Positions 18,097 through 27,676 of a DNA stretch of 64,000 nucleotides are shown here, in pieces. Each line of letters starts with the position of its first letter. Position 1 is the stretch's first letter. The notes below the pieces were generated by a model. The model made no database searches. It was not told the origin of the DNA and saw only the letters and a list, made by a program, of their open reading frames with translations. The position numbers were made by a program, and so were the translations under genes. This stretch comes from Haloferax massiliensis (GTDB lineage: Archaea; Halobacteriota; Halobacteria; Halobacteriales; Haloferacaceae): the NCBI RefSeq assembly GCF_001368915.1, contig NZ_CSTE01000002.1, positions 1,310,497-1,374,496 of the forward strand, written 5' to 3'.

Positions 18097-19101
18097 ATGA
18101 GTGAACGAATCTGGACCCGAAACCCCGGCGCACAGGAGCAGGAACGAAACACGCAGAACGGCCGACAGGAGGCCGAGGAACAGGAAGAGACGAAGGGCGA
18201 CACGCTGCAGTGTCCCGAGTGCGGCGGTCACGTCGTCACCGACGACGAACACGGCGAGACCGTCTGTAACGACTGCGGCCTCGTCGTGACCGCGGACTCC
18301 GTCGACCGCGGCCCCGAGTGGCGCGCGTTCGACGCCCGCGAGAAAGACGAGAAGTCCCGCGTCGGCGCGCCGACGACCAACACGATGCACGACAAGGGGC
18401 TGTCGACCAACATCGACTGGCGCGACCGCGACGCGTACGGCAACTCCCTCGGCGCGCGGCAGCGCCAGAAGATGCAGCGGCTCCGCAAGTGGAACGAGCG
18501 GTTCCGCACCCGCGACTCCAAGGAGCGCAACCTCAAGCAGGCGCTCGGCGAAATCGACCGCATGGCCTCCGCGCTCGGCCTCCCCGAGAACGTCCGCGAG
18601 ACGGCATCGGTCATCTACCGCCGCGCGCTCGACGACGACCTCCTGCCGGGTCGTTCCATCGAGGGCGTCGCCACGTCGTGTACCTACGCCGCCGCCCGCA
18701 TGGCCGGCGTCCCCCGCTCGCTCGACGAAATCGCGGAGGTCTCGCGCGTCGAGAAGAGCGAGGTCGCCCGCACCTACCGCTACATCGCGCGCGAACTCTC
18801 GCTTGAGGTCAAGCCCGCGGACCCCGAGCAGTACGTCCCGCGGTTCGCCAGCGAACTCGGCCTCTCCGACGAGTCGAAGATGCGCGCGCGCCAGCTCCTG
18901 AAGAACGCCAAGGAGAAGGGCGTCCACTCCGGCAAGTCGCCGGTCGGCCTCGCCGCCGCCGCCGTCTACGCCGCCGCCCTCCTCACCAACGAGAAGACGA
19001 CGCAGGCCGCCGTCAGCGACGTGGCCGACATCTCCGAGGTCACCATCCGCAACCGCTACCACGAACTCCTCGAAGCCGAGGAGAACCTCGGTCTCGTCTG
19101 A
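18097..19101 (+). CDS. tfb: Transcription initiation factor TFB
   Basis: The archaeal homolog of TFIIB, which bridges TBP-bound promoter DNA and RNA polymerase. The 334-residue protein has a low-complexity N-terminus and then a zinc ribbon with C39, C42, C57 and C60. A B-reader/B-linker region follows (RVGAPTTNTMHDKGLSTNI). The two cyclin-like core repeats begin at about residues 135 and 230 (SIEGVATSCTYAAARMAG and SPVGLAAAAVYAAALLTN). Haloferax carries many tfb paralogs; which one this is cannot be decided from the sequence alone. It is monocistronic. Confidence 0.95.
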   Translation: MSERIWTRNPGAQEQERNTQNGRQEAEEQEETKGDTLQCPECGGHVVTDDEHGETVCNDCGLVVTADSVDRGPEWRAFDAREKDEKSRVGAPTTNTMHDKGLSTNIDWRDRDAYGNSLGARQRQKMQRLRKWNERFRTRDSKERNLKQALGEIDRMASALGLPENVRETASVIYRRALDDDLLPGRSIEGVATSCTYAAARMAGVPRSLDEIAEVSRVEKSEVARTYRYIARELSLEVKPADPEQYVPRFASELGLSDESKMRARQLLKNAKEKGVHSGKSPVGLAAAAVYAAALLTNEKTTQAAVSDVADISEVTIRNRYHELLEAEENLGLV

Positions 19102-19295
19102 GCGCGCGCCAGACGCCCGCGCCGAGCGACGGTTCGACCGGACGAAACGACTCGATTTTCGGTTATTCGCCCGCCAGCGGCGGCGCTCGACGCGACGCGC
19201 CACCGGCGAGTCGCGGGTCGCGGTCGCCCGTCGCGGCGCCGACCGCCCCCGCGCCGAGGCGAAGGGTTTTGTTTCGGGGCGAACACGTCCGGACG

Positions 19296-20390
19296 ATGCG
19301 CACGACGCACGCCCTCGCGGTGGGCGACGCCGCCGACACCGGACTCGCCGACGAGAGCGTGAACCTCGTCGTCACGTCGCCGCCCTACCCCATGATAGAG
19401 ATGTGGGACGACCTCTTTTCGGCGCGCGACGACGCCGTCGACGCGGCGCTCGACGCGGGCGACGGGGACGCCGCCTTCGAGGCGATGCACGAACAGCTCG
19501 ACGCCGTCTGGGACGAGGTGGCCCGCGTGCTCGCGCCCGGCGGGATGGCCTGCGTGAACGTCGGCGACGCGACGCGGAGCCTCGACGGGTCGTTCCGCCA
19601 GTACGCCAACCACGCCCGCGTGCTCACCGCGCTCGCCGAACGCGGGCTGACGCCGCTCCCGGACGCCATCTGGCGCAAACCGACCAACAGTCTGACGAAG
19701 TTCATGGGGTCGGGGACGCTCCCGCCGAACGCCTACGTCACGCTCGAACACGAGTACGTCCTCGTGGTCCGCAAGGGTGCCCCGCGGTCGTTCCCGCCGG
19801 GCGACGAGCGGCGCTACGAGAGCGCCTTCTTCTGGGAGGAGCGCAACCGCTGGTTCTCCGACCTCTGGGAGTTCGGCGGGACCGACCAGCGCCTCGATTC
19901 GGGGACCAGAGAGCGCTCGGCGGCGTTCCCCGTCGAACTGCCGCTGCGCCTGATTCGGATGTACTCCGTCTACGGCGACACCGTCTTCGACCCCTTCGTC
20001 GGCACCGGGACCACGACGCTCGCGGCCATGTTCGCCGGCCGGGACTCCGTCGGCTACGACCTCGACGCCGACCTCGTCTCGGGGTTCGAACGCCGACTCG
20101 ACGACCTCCCAGAACGCTCGCGCGCGGAGGTCGAACGCCGACTGGACGCACACAGAGAGTTCGTCGCCGACCGCGACGACCGCCCGGGTCACGACGCCGA
20201 ACACTACGACTTCCCGGTCGTGACGAAACAGGAGCGTCGCATCCGACTGTACCGCGCGTCGTCGGTCGAGGCGTCGGCCGACGGGGCGGACCGCGAGTTC
20301 GTCGTCGAACACGAGCCGTTCGACGGGGCAGAGGCGGCCGAGGCGTCGGAGCGGCCCGAACTCTCGGAAGACGCGACGACGACCGACTGA
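19296..20390 (+). CDS. zim: Orphan beta-class DNA methyltransferase (SPPY), probable CTAG m4C methylase
   Basis: A 364-residue SAM-dependent DNA amino-methyltransferase. The catalytic TSPPY lies at residues 27-31 and the SAM-binding FDPFVGTGTTTLAA comes later (about 230-243). This is the beta-class order, and SPPY suggests N4-cytosine. No restriction endonuclease or specificity gene is adjacent, so it is an orphan. The gene neighbourhood matches the H. volcanii locus whose product (named Zim) I recall as methylating CTAG. The specificity is inferred, not read from sequence. Start MRTTHALAVG at 19296 is preferred over an in-frame ATG at 19269. The C-terminal ~50 residues are acidic. Confidence 0.88.
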   Translation: MRTTHALAVGDAADTGLADESVNLVVTSPPYPMIEMWDDLFSARDDAVDAALDAGDGDAAFEAMHEQLDAVWDEVARVLAPGGMACVNVGDATRSLDGSFRQYANHARVLTALAERGLTPLPDAIWRKPTNSLTKFMGSGTLPPNAYVTLEHEYVLVVRKGAPRSFPPGDERRYESAFFWEERNRWFSDLWEFGGTDQRLDSGTRERSAAFPVELPLRLIRMYSVYGDTVFDPFVGTGTTTLAAMFAGRDSVGYDLDADLVSGFERRLDDLPERSRAEVERRLDAHREFVADRDDRPGHDAEHYDFPVVTKQERRIRLYRASSVEASADGADREFVVEHEPFDGAEAAEASERPELSEDATTTD

Positions 20391-20506
20391 GTTCGGAAGG
20401 CTCGAATTCGCGGGTATCAGGCACTCATCGGCGTGCTTCGGTACTGGTTGGTCGACTGTCCGACAATCCAGACGTTTAAGAGCGCGGACGACGACGCCAA
20501 CGAACA

Positions 20507-20902
20507 ATGCCCGATGCTCGTCGTCGCGCGGTCGTCGCCGCCCTCGTCGGCGTGGTTGGTGCCTCGCTCGGAATCGCCGGGGCCGGCCACGTCTACCTCC
20601 GCGAGTGGCGACGCGCGATCGCGTGGTTCACCTTCGTCTTCGGCGCGGCGCTGGTGTTGCTCTCGACGTTCGCCGACCCGGCGACCGTGACGGTGGACTC
20701 GCTCCCCAGAGAGGTGCTGTTCCCCGTCCTCGGACTGCTGTTTCTGAGCGCGCTCGACGCCTACCGCGTCGGGCGTCGACCGCGCGGTCGCAACGCGAAC
20801 GGCGAGCCGACCTGCCCGGTCTGCGGCGGCGAACTCGACCGGAACCTCGACTTCTGTCCGTGGTGTGCGACGGAACTCGAATGGTACACGGTCGAGGGAT
20901 AG
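20507..20902 (+). CDS. Membrane protein with C-terminal zinc ribbon
   Basis: A 131-residue protein with two or three hydrophobic segments (about 10-27, 36-52, 68-85). A cytoplasmic C-terminal zinc ribbon has CPVCGGELDRNLDFCPWC, two CPxC knuckles about 12 residues apart. The layout resembles small haloarchaeal zinc-ribbon membrane proteins (DUF7575-like, from memory). The ATG follows a TATA-like GTTTAAGAG at about 20474-20482, giving a leaderless start. The function is unknown. The zinc ribbon may mediate interaction with proteins or nucleic acid at the membrane. Confidence 0.8.
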   Translation: MPDARRRAVVAALVGVVGASLGIAGAGHVYLREWRRAIAWFTFVFGAALVLLSTFADPATVTVDSLPREVLFPVLGLLFLSALDAYRVGRRPRGRNANGEPTCPVCGGELDRNLDFCPWCATELEWYTVEG

Positions 20903-20967
20903 AGAGACGGACGACGGACACCGACCGCCGTCCTCGCCCTCGGCTTCGAAAAAACGGCCCTCCGGAA

Positions 20968-22146
20968 CTACTTCTCGATGATGCTCTCTTCGACGGCCTC
21001 GCCGAAGTGGCGAGCCGTGTCCTCGTAGTAGATGAGCATCTCGTCGCCGGGTTCGAGGTCGGTGACGGCCGTCCGCCCCTCGCGGGTCTCGACCTTGATG
21101 GTCTCGGCGTTCTGGAGGAGCGTGGTGACGCGGTCGCCCTCGTAGTCGGCGGAGATGCGGAACATCGGTCGCTTTTCTATCTTCACGCGCCCGACGATGG
21201 CCTCGCGGGTGCGTCCGTTCGTGTCGATGAGCTGAACCTCGTCACCGCTTTCGAGTTCGGAGAGGTAGACCGTGCCGCCGTCGGGAGTCCGCGCGTAGGC
21301 GTGGACCGCGCCGGCGTTGACTCTGAACGGCCGAGACGCGACGTACGGGGACTCCGCCGTCTCGGCGTGGACAAAGAACAGGCCGCGGGCCATCGAGCCG
21401 ACGAGCATCCCCTCGTCGTGGTCCATGATGGTGCCGGTGTCGACGCAGACGCGGTCGGCCATCCCCGTGCGTTCGACCTCCGTGACCTCGGCCCAGACGA
21501 GGTCGAGCGACTCGCGTTCGGCCTCGTCGCGGACCTCGACGGTCTTGCGTATCTCGTCGGGGTCGTCGCTGTCGAGGAGGACGCCGTCGGAGCCGAGTTC
21601 GAGCGTCTCGAAGGCCGTCTTGGCCTCTTCGGCGGTCGTGACGCCCGCGATGAGGTCGGTCTCCTCGCCGATGCGGGCGATGAGGTTTTCGAGCGGGATG
21701 ATGGTCCAGTCCTCGCCGATGACGATGGTGTAGTCGCCGTCGCGGGCGGCCTCCTCGGCGAACGCCTCGTAGTCCTTGCTCAGGATGCGGACGTACGACC
21801 CGTTTGCGAGGTCGTCGCCGCGGCGGAGCGTCGTCAGGTCGGCAGACCCGGAGAAGTCCGAGGGGAGTTCGACGGTCGCGTCGCCCTCGCCGCCCTTGCC
21901 GACGATGTAGGCGTCGGCGAGCGCCTCGGGCTCGGTGTCGTCTTCCTCTGCTTCCATCACGTGGACGTCCGCGTCGGTTCGGAACGCGGCGACGTTGACG
22001 TCGCCGAGTTCGCGCACCCGTTCGACGTCGCCCTCGTCGACGAGAACCCAGTCGACGCCGGCTTCCAGTCCGGCCGTGATGCGTCGCTTCCGCGTCTCCC
22101 AGTCGCCGACTGCGTCGTCGGCCTTGAGCCAGACGCTTCGTGTCAT
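20968..22146 (-). CDS. aroB: 3-dehydroquinate synthase, type II
   Basis: The archaeal alternative enzyme that oxidatively deaminates and cyclises 2-amino-3,7-dideoxy-D-threo-hept-6-ulosonate to 3-dehydroquinate, entering the shikimate pathway. The 392-residue protein starts MTRSVWLKADDAVGDW. It contains YTIVIGEDWTIIPLEN, DGVLLDSDDPDEI, DTGTIMDHDEGMLVG and MARGLFFVHAE, all characteristic of DHQS-II. It is unrelated to bacterial AroB. The enzyme for the preceding step is encoded at 23370-24170 on the same strand, separated by a non-coding stretch and a broken gene. The TATA-like palindrome at 22261-22268 (GTATATAT) could serve it with a ~90-base leader. Confidence 0.95.
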   Translation of the reverse strand: MTRSVWLKADDAVGDWETRKRRITAGLEAGVDWVLVDEGDVERVRELGDVNVAAFRTDADVHVMEAEEDDTEPEALADAYIVGKGGEGDATVELPSDFSGSADLTTLRRGDDLANGSYVRILSKDYEAFAEEAARDGDYTIVIGEDWTIIPLENLIARIGEETDLIAGVTTAEEAKTAFETLELGSDGVLLDSDDPDEIRKTVEVRDEAERESLDLVWAEVTEVERTGMADRVCVDTGTIMDHDEGMLVGSMARGLFFVHAETAESPYVASRPFRVNAGAVHAYARTPDGGTVYLSELESGDEVQLIDTNGRTREAIVGRVKIEKRPMFRISADYEGDRVTTLLQNAETIKVETREGRTAVTDLEPGDEMLIYYEDTARHFGEAVEESIIEK

Positions 22147-22879
22147 TATCGACTTCACTCGGTGGGCGGGCTTGAACGTGGCGAATGAATCAACGGACGG
22201 CGAACGGGTCGCGTCGAGACGATGCGGACGCGCTTTGGGAATTCTGTATCGCATTATGTGGTATATATGGGGTGAGATGGTGGGTGAACAACGACGATTC
22301 AGCACCACTCGGCGCAGTGATGCGAGTCGAAGTTCGGTAAGCGAGCGTATCAGGACGCGACGGCAGACTGTGCCGAACACGAGGGTGGGCGTGTAAATCG
22401 AGAACGACCAGCGCGTTGGCTGGCCGACACCACGAATCGACGTTCAGTCTCTCGCGGTCGAGTCGAGATATCACCACTCGGTTCCGGAAGCCAGCCAACG
22501 GACACCGATTCGAGGTCGGTCGACTGCCGACGTTGGAATAGTTGGAAGCGGGTCGACCAGGATTCGGGCCGACTGGCCGCGGTTGCACCCCACGGGTTCG
22601 GAGCGCACGCGACCCGATATGCCGAACAAAAACCCCGGGGTCGAGGCCGGAACGACGCACCTCGGCATCGAAGCGGGAGGTGTTCGAGTCGTGCACGCGG
22701 CAAGGTCGGGGGGCACTCAGTCGCGACGACCCCATCGTTCGAGTCCGCAACCGAATTCGAACCGAGGAGGACGGAGAGTGCGAATTCAATCGAATCGGTG
22801 GAAGCACCTCTCCAGTGCGCGTGGCGTCGCTCGACTCCTTCGACCGCAGAATAAATCAATTACGGCGATATGAAATCGG
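22147..22879. other. Non-coding stretch between aroB and ogt remnant
   Basis: These 733 bases are visibly less GC-rich than their neighbours and lack the strong third-position GC bias of coding DNA. None of the open frames (for example minus 22350-22859 or plus 22583-22873) has halophile-like composition or a recognisable domain. A symmetric TATA (GTATATATGG, 22261-22270) could drive transcription either way, and AATAAATC at about 22850-22857 is another AT-rich element. I looked for tRNA, RNase P RNA and SRP RNA motifs and found none. It could be degraded coding DNA, a remnant of a mobile element, or an unrecognised non-coding RNA gene. Confidence 0.5.
22415..22499. repeat. 10-bp inverted repeat with 65-base loop
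   Basis: GTTGGCTGGC (22415-22424) is the exact reverse complement of GCCAGCCAAC (22490-22499). It is the only long perfect inverted repeat noticed in this non-coding stretch. It could form the base of an RNA stem or be the ends of a small element. No direct-repeat target duplication was seen around it. Confidence 0.45.
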
Positions 22880-23289
22880 TCAGAACGCGTCCAGCCCCGT
22901 CTGGACCGCGCCGCGCTCGTGGTCGAGGAGCGCGCGCTTCAGGTCGACGCCGCCGGCCGCGGAGAAGCCGCCGAGGGAGTCCGCGCCGACGACGCGGTGA
23001 CACGGGACGACGAGCGGGACCGGATTCCGCCCGCAGGCCTGGCCGACGGCGACCGCGTGGCTGTCGAGTTCGGCCGCGACCTCGCCGTAGGTGCGCGTCT
23101 CGCCGTGCGGAATCGACGCCATGACGCGCATCACCTCGCCGTGAAGGAGTCGGGAAACCGAACGTCTACGTCGAACTCGCGGCGCTCGCCGTCTTCGTAC
23201 TCGGCGAGTTGGTTTCGGAGCGAGTCGGCAGAACAGCCGACGAGTCGGTCGTCGATATCGACCGCGAACCCCCACATCGTGACGCGCAT
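22880..23289 (-). pseudogene. ogt: Methylated-DNA-protein cysteine methyltransferase, single-base frameshift
   Basis: The enzyme removes alkyl groups from O6-alkylguanine by transfer to its own cysteine. The N-terminal frame from ATG 23289 reads MRVTMWGFAVDIDDRL to FPDSFTAR and then hits a stop. The remaining domain is in another frame, with MASIPHGETRTYGEVA, the catalytic PCHRV and a stop at 22880. The whole is 410 bases; one added base near 23138-23142 (ACGGCGAG to ACGGGCGAG) would restore FTGEVMRVMASIPHG and a normal 136-residue protein. This is either a real 1-bp deletion or a sequence error. Without the shift the protein would lack its first ~50 residues. Confidence 0.85.
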
Positions 23290-23369
23290 GCTCGGAGTTC
23301 GCGCTCGGCGGGTATCTATCTGTAGGCCGGGTCGAAAAAGCCGAAAAGCGTCGGAACGCCGCGGCCGCG

Positions 23370-24170
23370 TTACGCCTCGATGCCGAGCCCGGCGCGTTCG
23401 AGCGCGGTGTCCACGTCTGCGTCGTCGTGGATGACGGCGCTGACGGCGCGGGTGATGGCCTCGGGGTTCTCGTGCTGGAAGATGGAGCGACCCATGGAGA
23501 CGCCGGCCGCGCCGGCGTCCATCGTGCCGCGGACCATCTCGACCGTCTCGCGGTCGGTGCCGCGACTGCCGCCGGCGATGACGACCGGCAGGCGCGTGGC
23601 CTCGACGACGCGACCGAAGGAGTCGGCGTCGCCGCTGTAGGCGGTCTTCACCACGTCGGCACCGACTTCCTCGGCGAGGCGGACGGCGTGGGCGAGCGCC
23701 TCGGGGTCCTGTTCGTCGATGCCGGGGCCGCGGGCGTAGGACATCGCGAGGACGGGCACGCCGAAGTCGGCGGCGCGGGAACAGAGGTCGGCGAGTTGCG
23801 TCATCTGGTCGGGCTCGTAGTCCGAGCCGACGTTGATGTGGAAGGAGACGGCGTCGGCACCGACGCGGAGGGCGTCTTCGACGGTGCCGGTGAGTCGCTT
23901 GTCGTTTTCGTCCGGGCCGATGACCGTCGAGCCGTTTACGTGGACGATGTAGCCTTTGCCGTTCTTGTTCGGGTGGACGCGCGGCGCGGTGCCCTTGTGC
24001 GTGAGGACGGCGTCGGCGCCGCCGCGCGTGATGCCGTCGATGGTGGATTCGATGTCGACGAGGCCCGTGACCGGGCCGAGGGTGATGCCGTGGTCCATCG
24101 GGACGATGAGGTATCGCCCGTCTGTGGAGATGCGGTCGAGTCGTGCGGAGAGTCCGATGTCTGTGTTCAT
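23370..24170 (-). CDS. 2-amino-3,7-dideoxy-D-threo-hept-6-ulosonate (ADTH) synthase
   Basis: A class I aldolase-like enzyme (DeoC/FbaB/LacD fold, 266 residues). It joins an aspartate-semialdehyde unit with a sugar-phosphate-derived fragment in the archaeal route to dehydroquinate. Visible are LIVPMDHGITLGPVTGL, the Schiff-base lysine in VVKTAYSGD, and VVIAGGSRG for phosphate binding. Haloferax paralogs of this family also act as fructose-bisphosphate aldolase. The nearby DHQ synthase II and trpCBA favour the aromatic role. It lies 24 bases downstream of trpA on the same strand and is probably co-transcribed with trpCBA. Confidence 0.9.
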   Translation of the reverse strand: MNTDIGLSARLDRISTDGRYLIVPMDHGITLGPVTGLVDIESTIDGITRGGADAVLTHKGTAPRVHPNKNGKGYIVHVNGSTVIGPDENDKRLTGTVEDALRVGADAVSFHINVGSDYEPDQMTQLADLCSRAADFGVPVLAMSYARGPGIDEQDPEALAHAVRLAEEVGADVVKTAYSGDADSFGRVVEATRLPVVIAGGSRGTDRETVEMVRGTMDAGAAGVSMGRSIFQHENPEAITRAVSAVIHDDADVDTALERAGLGIEA

Positions 24171-24194
24171 GTATGAGAAAGGGTGGCAGAGCAG

Positions 24195-25027
24195 TTATGT
24201 GCGTTCCGGATGCGGTGGGCGTTGCGACGCGCCTGCGACCGCGCCGTCTTTCAGCTCGCGGGCGAGCGTTTCGAGGCGGTCGGCGACCGTTTCGGCGTCG
24301 TCGCCGTTCTCGTGGCCCTCGGCCACGATGTCCACGAGCGCGCTGCCGACGATGATACCGTCAGCGCCGCTGGCGACGATGCGCTCGGCGTGGTCGCCGC
24401 TACTGATGCCGAAGCCGACCGCCTTGGGCACGTCGTAGTCGGCGAGTCGTTCGAGCGACGAGCCGGTCTGGTCGGAGACGCTCGACTGCGCGCCCGTCGT
24501 GCCGAGGCGCGCCTGCACGTAGACGTAGCCCGAGACCCGTTCCATGATGCGGTCGAGGCGGTCGCCGCGGGTCGTCGGCGCGACGATGAAGACGAGGTCG
24601 AGGCCGAACTCGTCGCAGGCCTCGCGCAGTGGGTCGGCCTCTTCTGCCGGCAGGTCGGGGACGACGAAGCCCTCGATGCCGACCTCGGCCGCCTTCTCGA
24701 CGAACGGCCGCGGACCGGGTTCATCGCCGTAGCGGTAGATGAGGTTGTAGTAGGTCATACAGACCAGCGGCACCGACACGTCGAGGTCCTCGACGAACTC
24801 GAAGAACCGAGTCGGCGTCATGCCGCCTTCGAGCGACCGGACCACCGCGTTCTGGATGGTCGGCCCCTCGGCGATGGGTTCCGAGAACGGAAGGCCGAGT
24901 TCGATGACGTCCGCGCCGCCGCGTTCGAGCGCCTCGACGTACTGAAGCGAGGACTCGTAGTCCGGGTCGCCGGCGGCGAGGTAGGGGACGAACGCCGGGC
25001 CGTCGGCGAAGGCGTCTTCGAGCGACA

Positions 25028-25028
<1 letters not shown>
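24195..25028 (-). CDS. trpA: Tryptophan synthase alpha subunit
   Basis: Cleaves indole-3-glycerol phosphate to indole, which channels to TrpB. The 277-residue TIM barrel shows [33 protein letters not shown] (with the catalytic Glu), the family PDLPAEEA loop and [11 protein letters not shown]. The start ATG overlaps the trpB stop by one base (TGATG), so translation is coupled to trpB. The C-terminal tail (about 12 residues after VAGAS) is longer than usual. Operon order is trpC-trpB-trpA, then the ADTH synthase gene. Confidence 0.97.
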
Positions 25029-26292
<1,264 letters not shown>

Positions 26293-26296
<4 letters not shown>

Positions 26297-27048
26297 TGTG
26301 TGAGTGTCTCCGTGTTCTGTCGCACGTCGCCGTCCATGATGGCCGTCCCGACGAGGAGGGCGTCGGCACCGGCCTCGCGCATCCGCCGCGCGTCTTCGAC
26401 CGTCTTCACGCCGCTTTCGGCCACGAGGAGCACGTCCTCGGGCGCTTCCGGCGCGAGTCCCTCGAACGTGCCGAGGTCGACTTCGAGTTGCCCGAGGTCG
26501 CGGTTGTTGATGCCGACGATGTCGGCTCCGGCCGCGAGCGCCGCCGTGAGTTCCTCGCGCGTGTGGACCTCCACGAGCGGCTGGAAGCCGCGGTCGCGGG
26601 CCGCCTCGACGAGGTCCGGAAGGTCGTCACCGACGAACCGCGCGATGAGGAGCACGAGGTCGGACTCGACGACGTCCAGTTGGGCCTCGTGCATGATGAA
26701 GTCCTTGCGGAGGACGGGCACGTCGACGGCCTCGCGGGTGCGCCGAAGCGACTCGGCGGAGCCGCCGAAGTGCTCGGGTTCGGTGAGGACCGACAGCGCC
26801 GTCGCGCCGCCGGCGACCATCTCGCGGGCCAGTTCGACCGGGTCGTCCTCGCGGACGCCCTCGGTCGTCGGACTCGTGGGCTTCACCTCGGCGATGACGG
26901 GAACCCGCCCCGCGGCCTCAGTTTCGGCCACGGCCTCCGGGAACGACCGCGCGTCGACCGACACGCGCGTCTCCCCGCCGGGTCGCTCCCGCGCGGCCTC
27001 CAGGATGGCGCGCACGTCGGGAGCTAATTCGTCTCCACTGGCGTTCAT
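26293..27048 (-). CDS. trpC: Indole-3-glycerol-phosphate synthase
   Basis: Closes the indole ring from carboxyphenylaminodeoxyribulose phosphate. The 251-residue TIM barrel contains [17 protein letters not shown] with the catalytic lysine, [40 protein letters not shown] and VAESGV. It is the first gene of trpCBA. Other trp genes (trpD, trpE, trpF, trpG) are not in this window. The promoter lies directly upstream: TATA-like CTTATGTA on the minus strand about 30 bases before the ATG, giving a leaderless transcript. Two TGTACA boxes overlap it. Confidence 0.97.
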
Positions 27049-27083
27049 TAATGTACACTAACGCACGTATCTGTACATAAGAC
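27049..27083 (-). promoter_or_regulatory. trpCBA promoter with paired TGTACA operator boxes
   Basis: TGTACA occurs at 27052-27057 and again at 27072-27077, exactly 20 bp apart centre to centre, two DNA turns. The flanking bases extend this to an ATGTACA/TGTACAT inverted repeat. The distal box overlaps the TATA element and the proximal box ends 4 bases before the start codon, over the expected transcription start. TGTACA is the box bound by the tryptophan repressor TrpY in Methanothermobacter. Use of the same box here is an inference. Confidence 0.65.
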
Positions 27084-27205
27084 TTGCGTCGGCGGGGACA
27101 CTCACCGTCTCCCGCACGCTCGCGGGCGAGCGCGAGTCGTCGAAGGGTGCGAGCCCCCACGCCGTCGCCGGAAGGGTCAAGCCTCCGGCGACGGGAGCCG
27201 AACGT

Positions 27206-27661
27206 ATGCCCGTCTCGGGAATCTACGCGCGCGAATCGTCGACGCTCGGCCGCCCGGTGCAGGTCGGCGTGGTCAGCGGAAAGGTCATCAACGTCTCGTT
27301 TCCGGAGTCGCTGCCGGCGGACGCCGAGTCGGACCACGAACACCTCGACGCCGTGTTGGCCGCCATCGACCGGGGCGAGACGGACCTCTCGTCGGTCCCA
27401 ATCGGCCTGACCGTCCCGACCGACCAGCGGAGCGTGCTGGAGTCCCTGCGGAACGTCCCGCGGGGCGACACGGTCGACGTGGCCCTGCTCGTCCGCATGG
27501 CCGGCCTCGACCCCGAGGACGACGACTCCGAGCGCGTCGTCCGCGAGGCGCTCGCGGCGAACCCGGTCCCGGTCGTCGTCCCCGACCACCGGGTGAAAGA
27601 CGGCCCGAGCGCCGCCCCCGACGACGTGGTCGAGGCGCTCCGAAAGTCGGAAGGAATCTAA
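27206..27661 (+). CDS. Alkyltransferase-like (MGMT-fold) protein with Asp in place of catalytic Cys
   Basis: A 151-residue protein. Its C-terminal part follows the O6-alkylguanine-DNA alkyltransferase DNA-binding domain: LRNVPRGDTVDVALLVRMAG corresponds to the IPxGxTxTYxxLA helix. NPVPVVVPDHRV corresponds to NPxPxxxPCHRV. The acceptor cysteine is Asp (D127), so it cannot be a suicide alkyltransferase. Alkyltransferase-like proteins with Trp or Ala at this site bind alkylated guanine and pass it to excision repair; Asp is unusual. The N-terminal half is short and divergent. It is divergent from trpC, and a frameshifted true ogt lies 4 kb away. Confidence 0.8.
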   Translation: MPVSGIYARESSTLGRPVQVGVVSGKVINVSFPESLPADAESDHEHLDAVLAAIDRGETDLSSVPIGLTVPTDQRSVLESLRNVPRGDTVDVALLVRMAGLDPEDDDSERVVREALAANPVPVVVPDHRVKDGPSAAPDDVVEALRKSEGI

Positions 27662-27676
27662 TTTCTGCGGACTCCC

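Noticed and set aside
22680..22780. TTCGAGTC and TTCGAAC strings resembling a tRNA T-arm
   Set aside because: No acceptor stem, D-arm or anticodon arm can be drawn around them.
22190..22859. Open frames in the low-GC stretch (minus 22190-22807, minus 22350-22859, plus 22583-22873)
   Set aside because: Ser/Arg-rich composition unlike halophilic proteins and no third-position GC bias.
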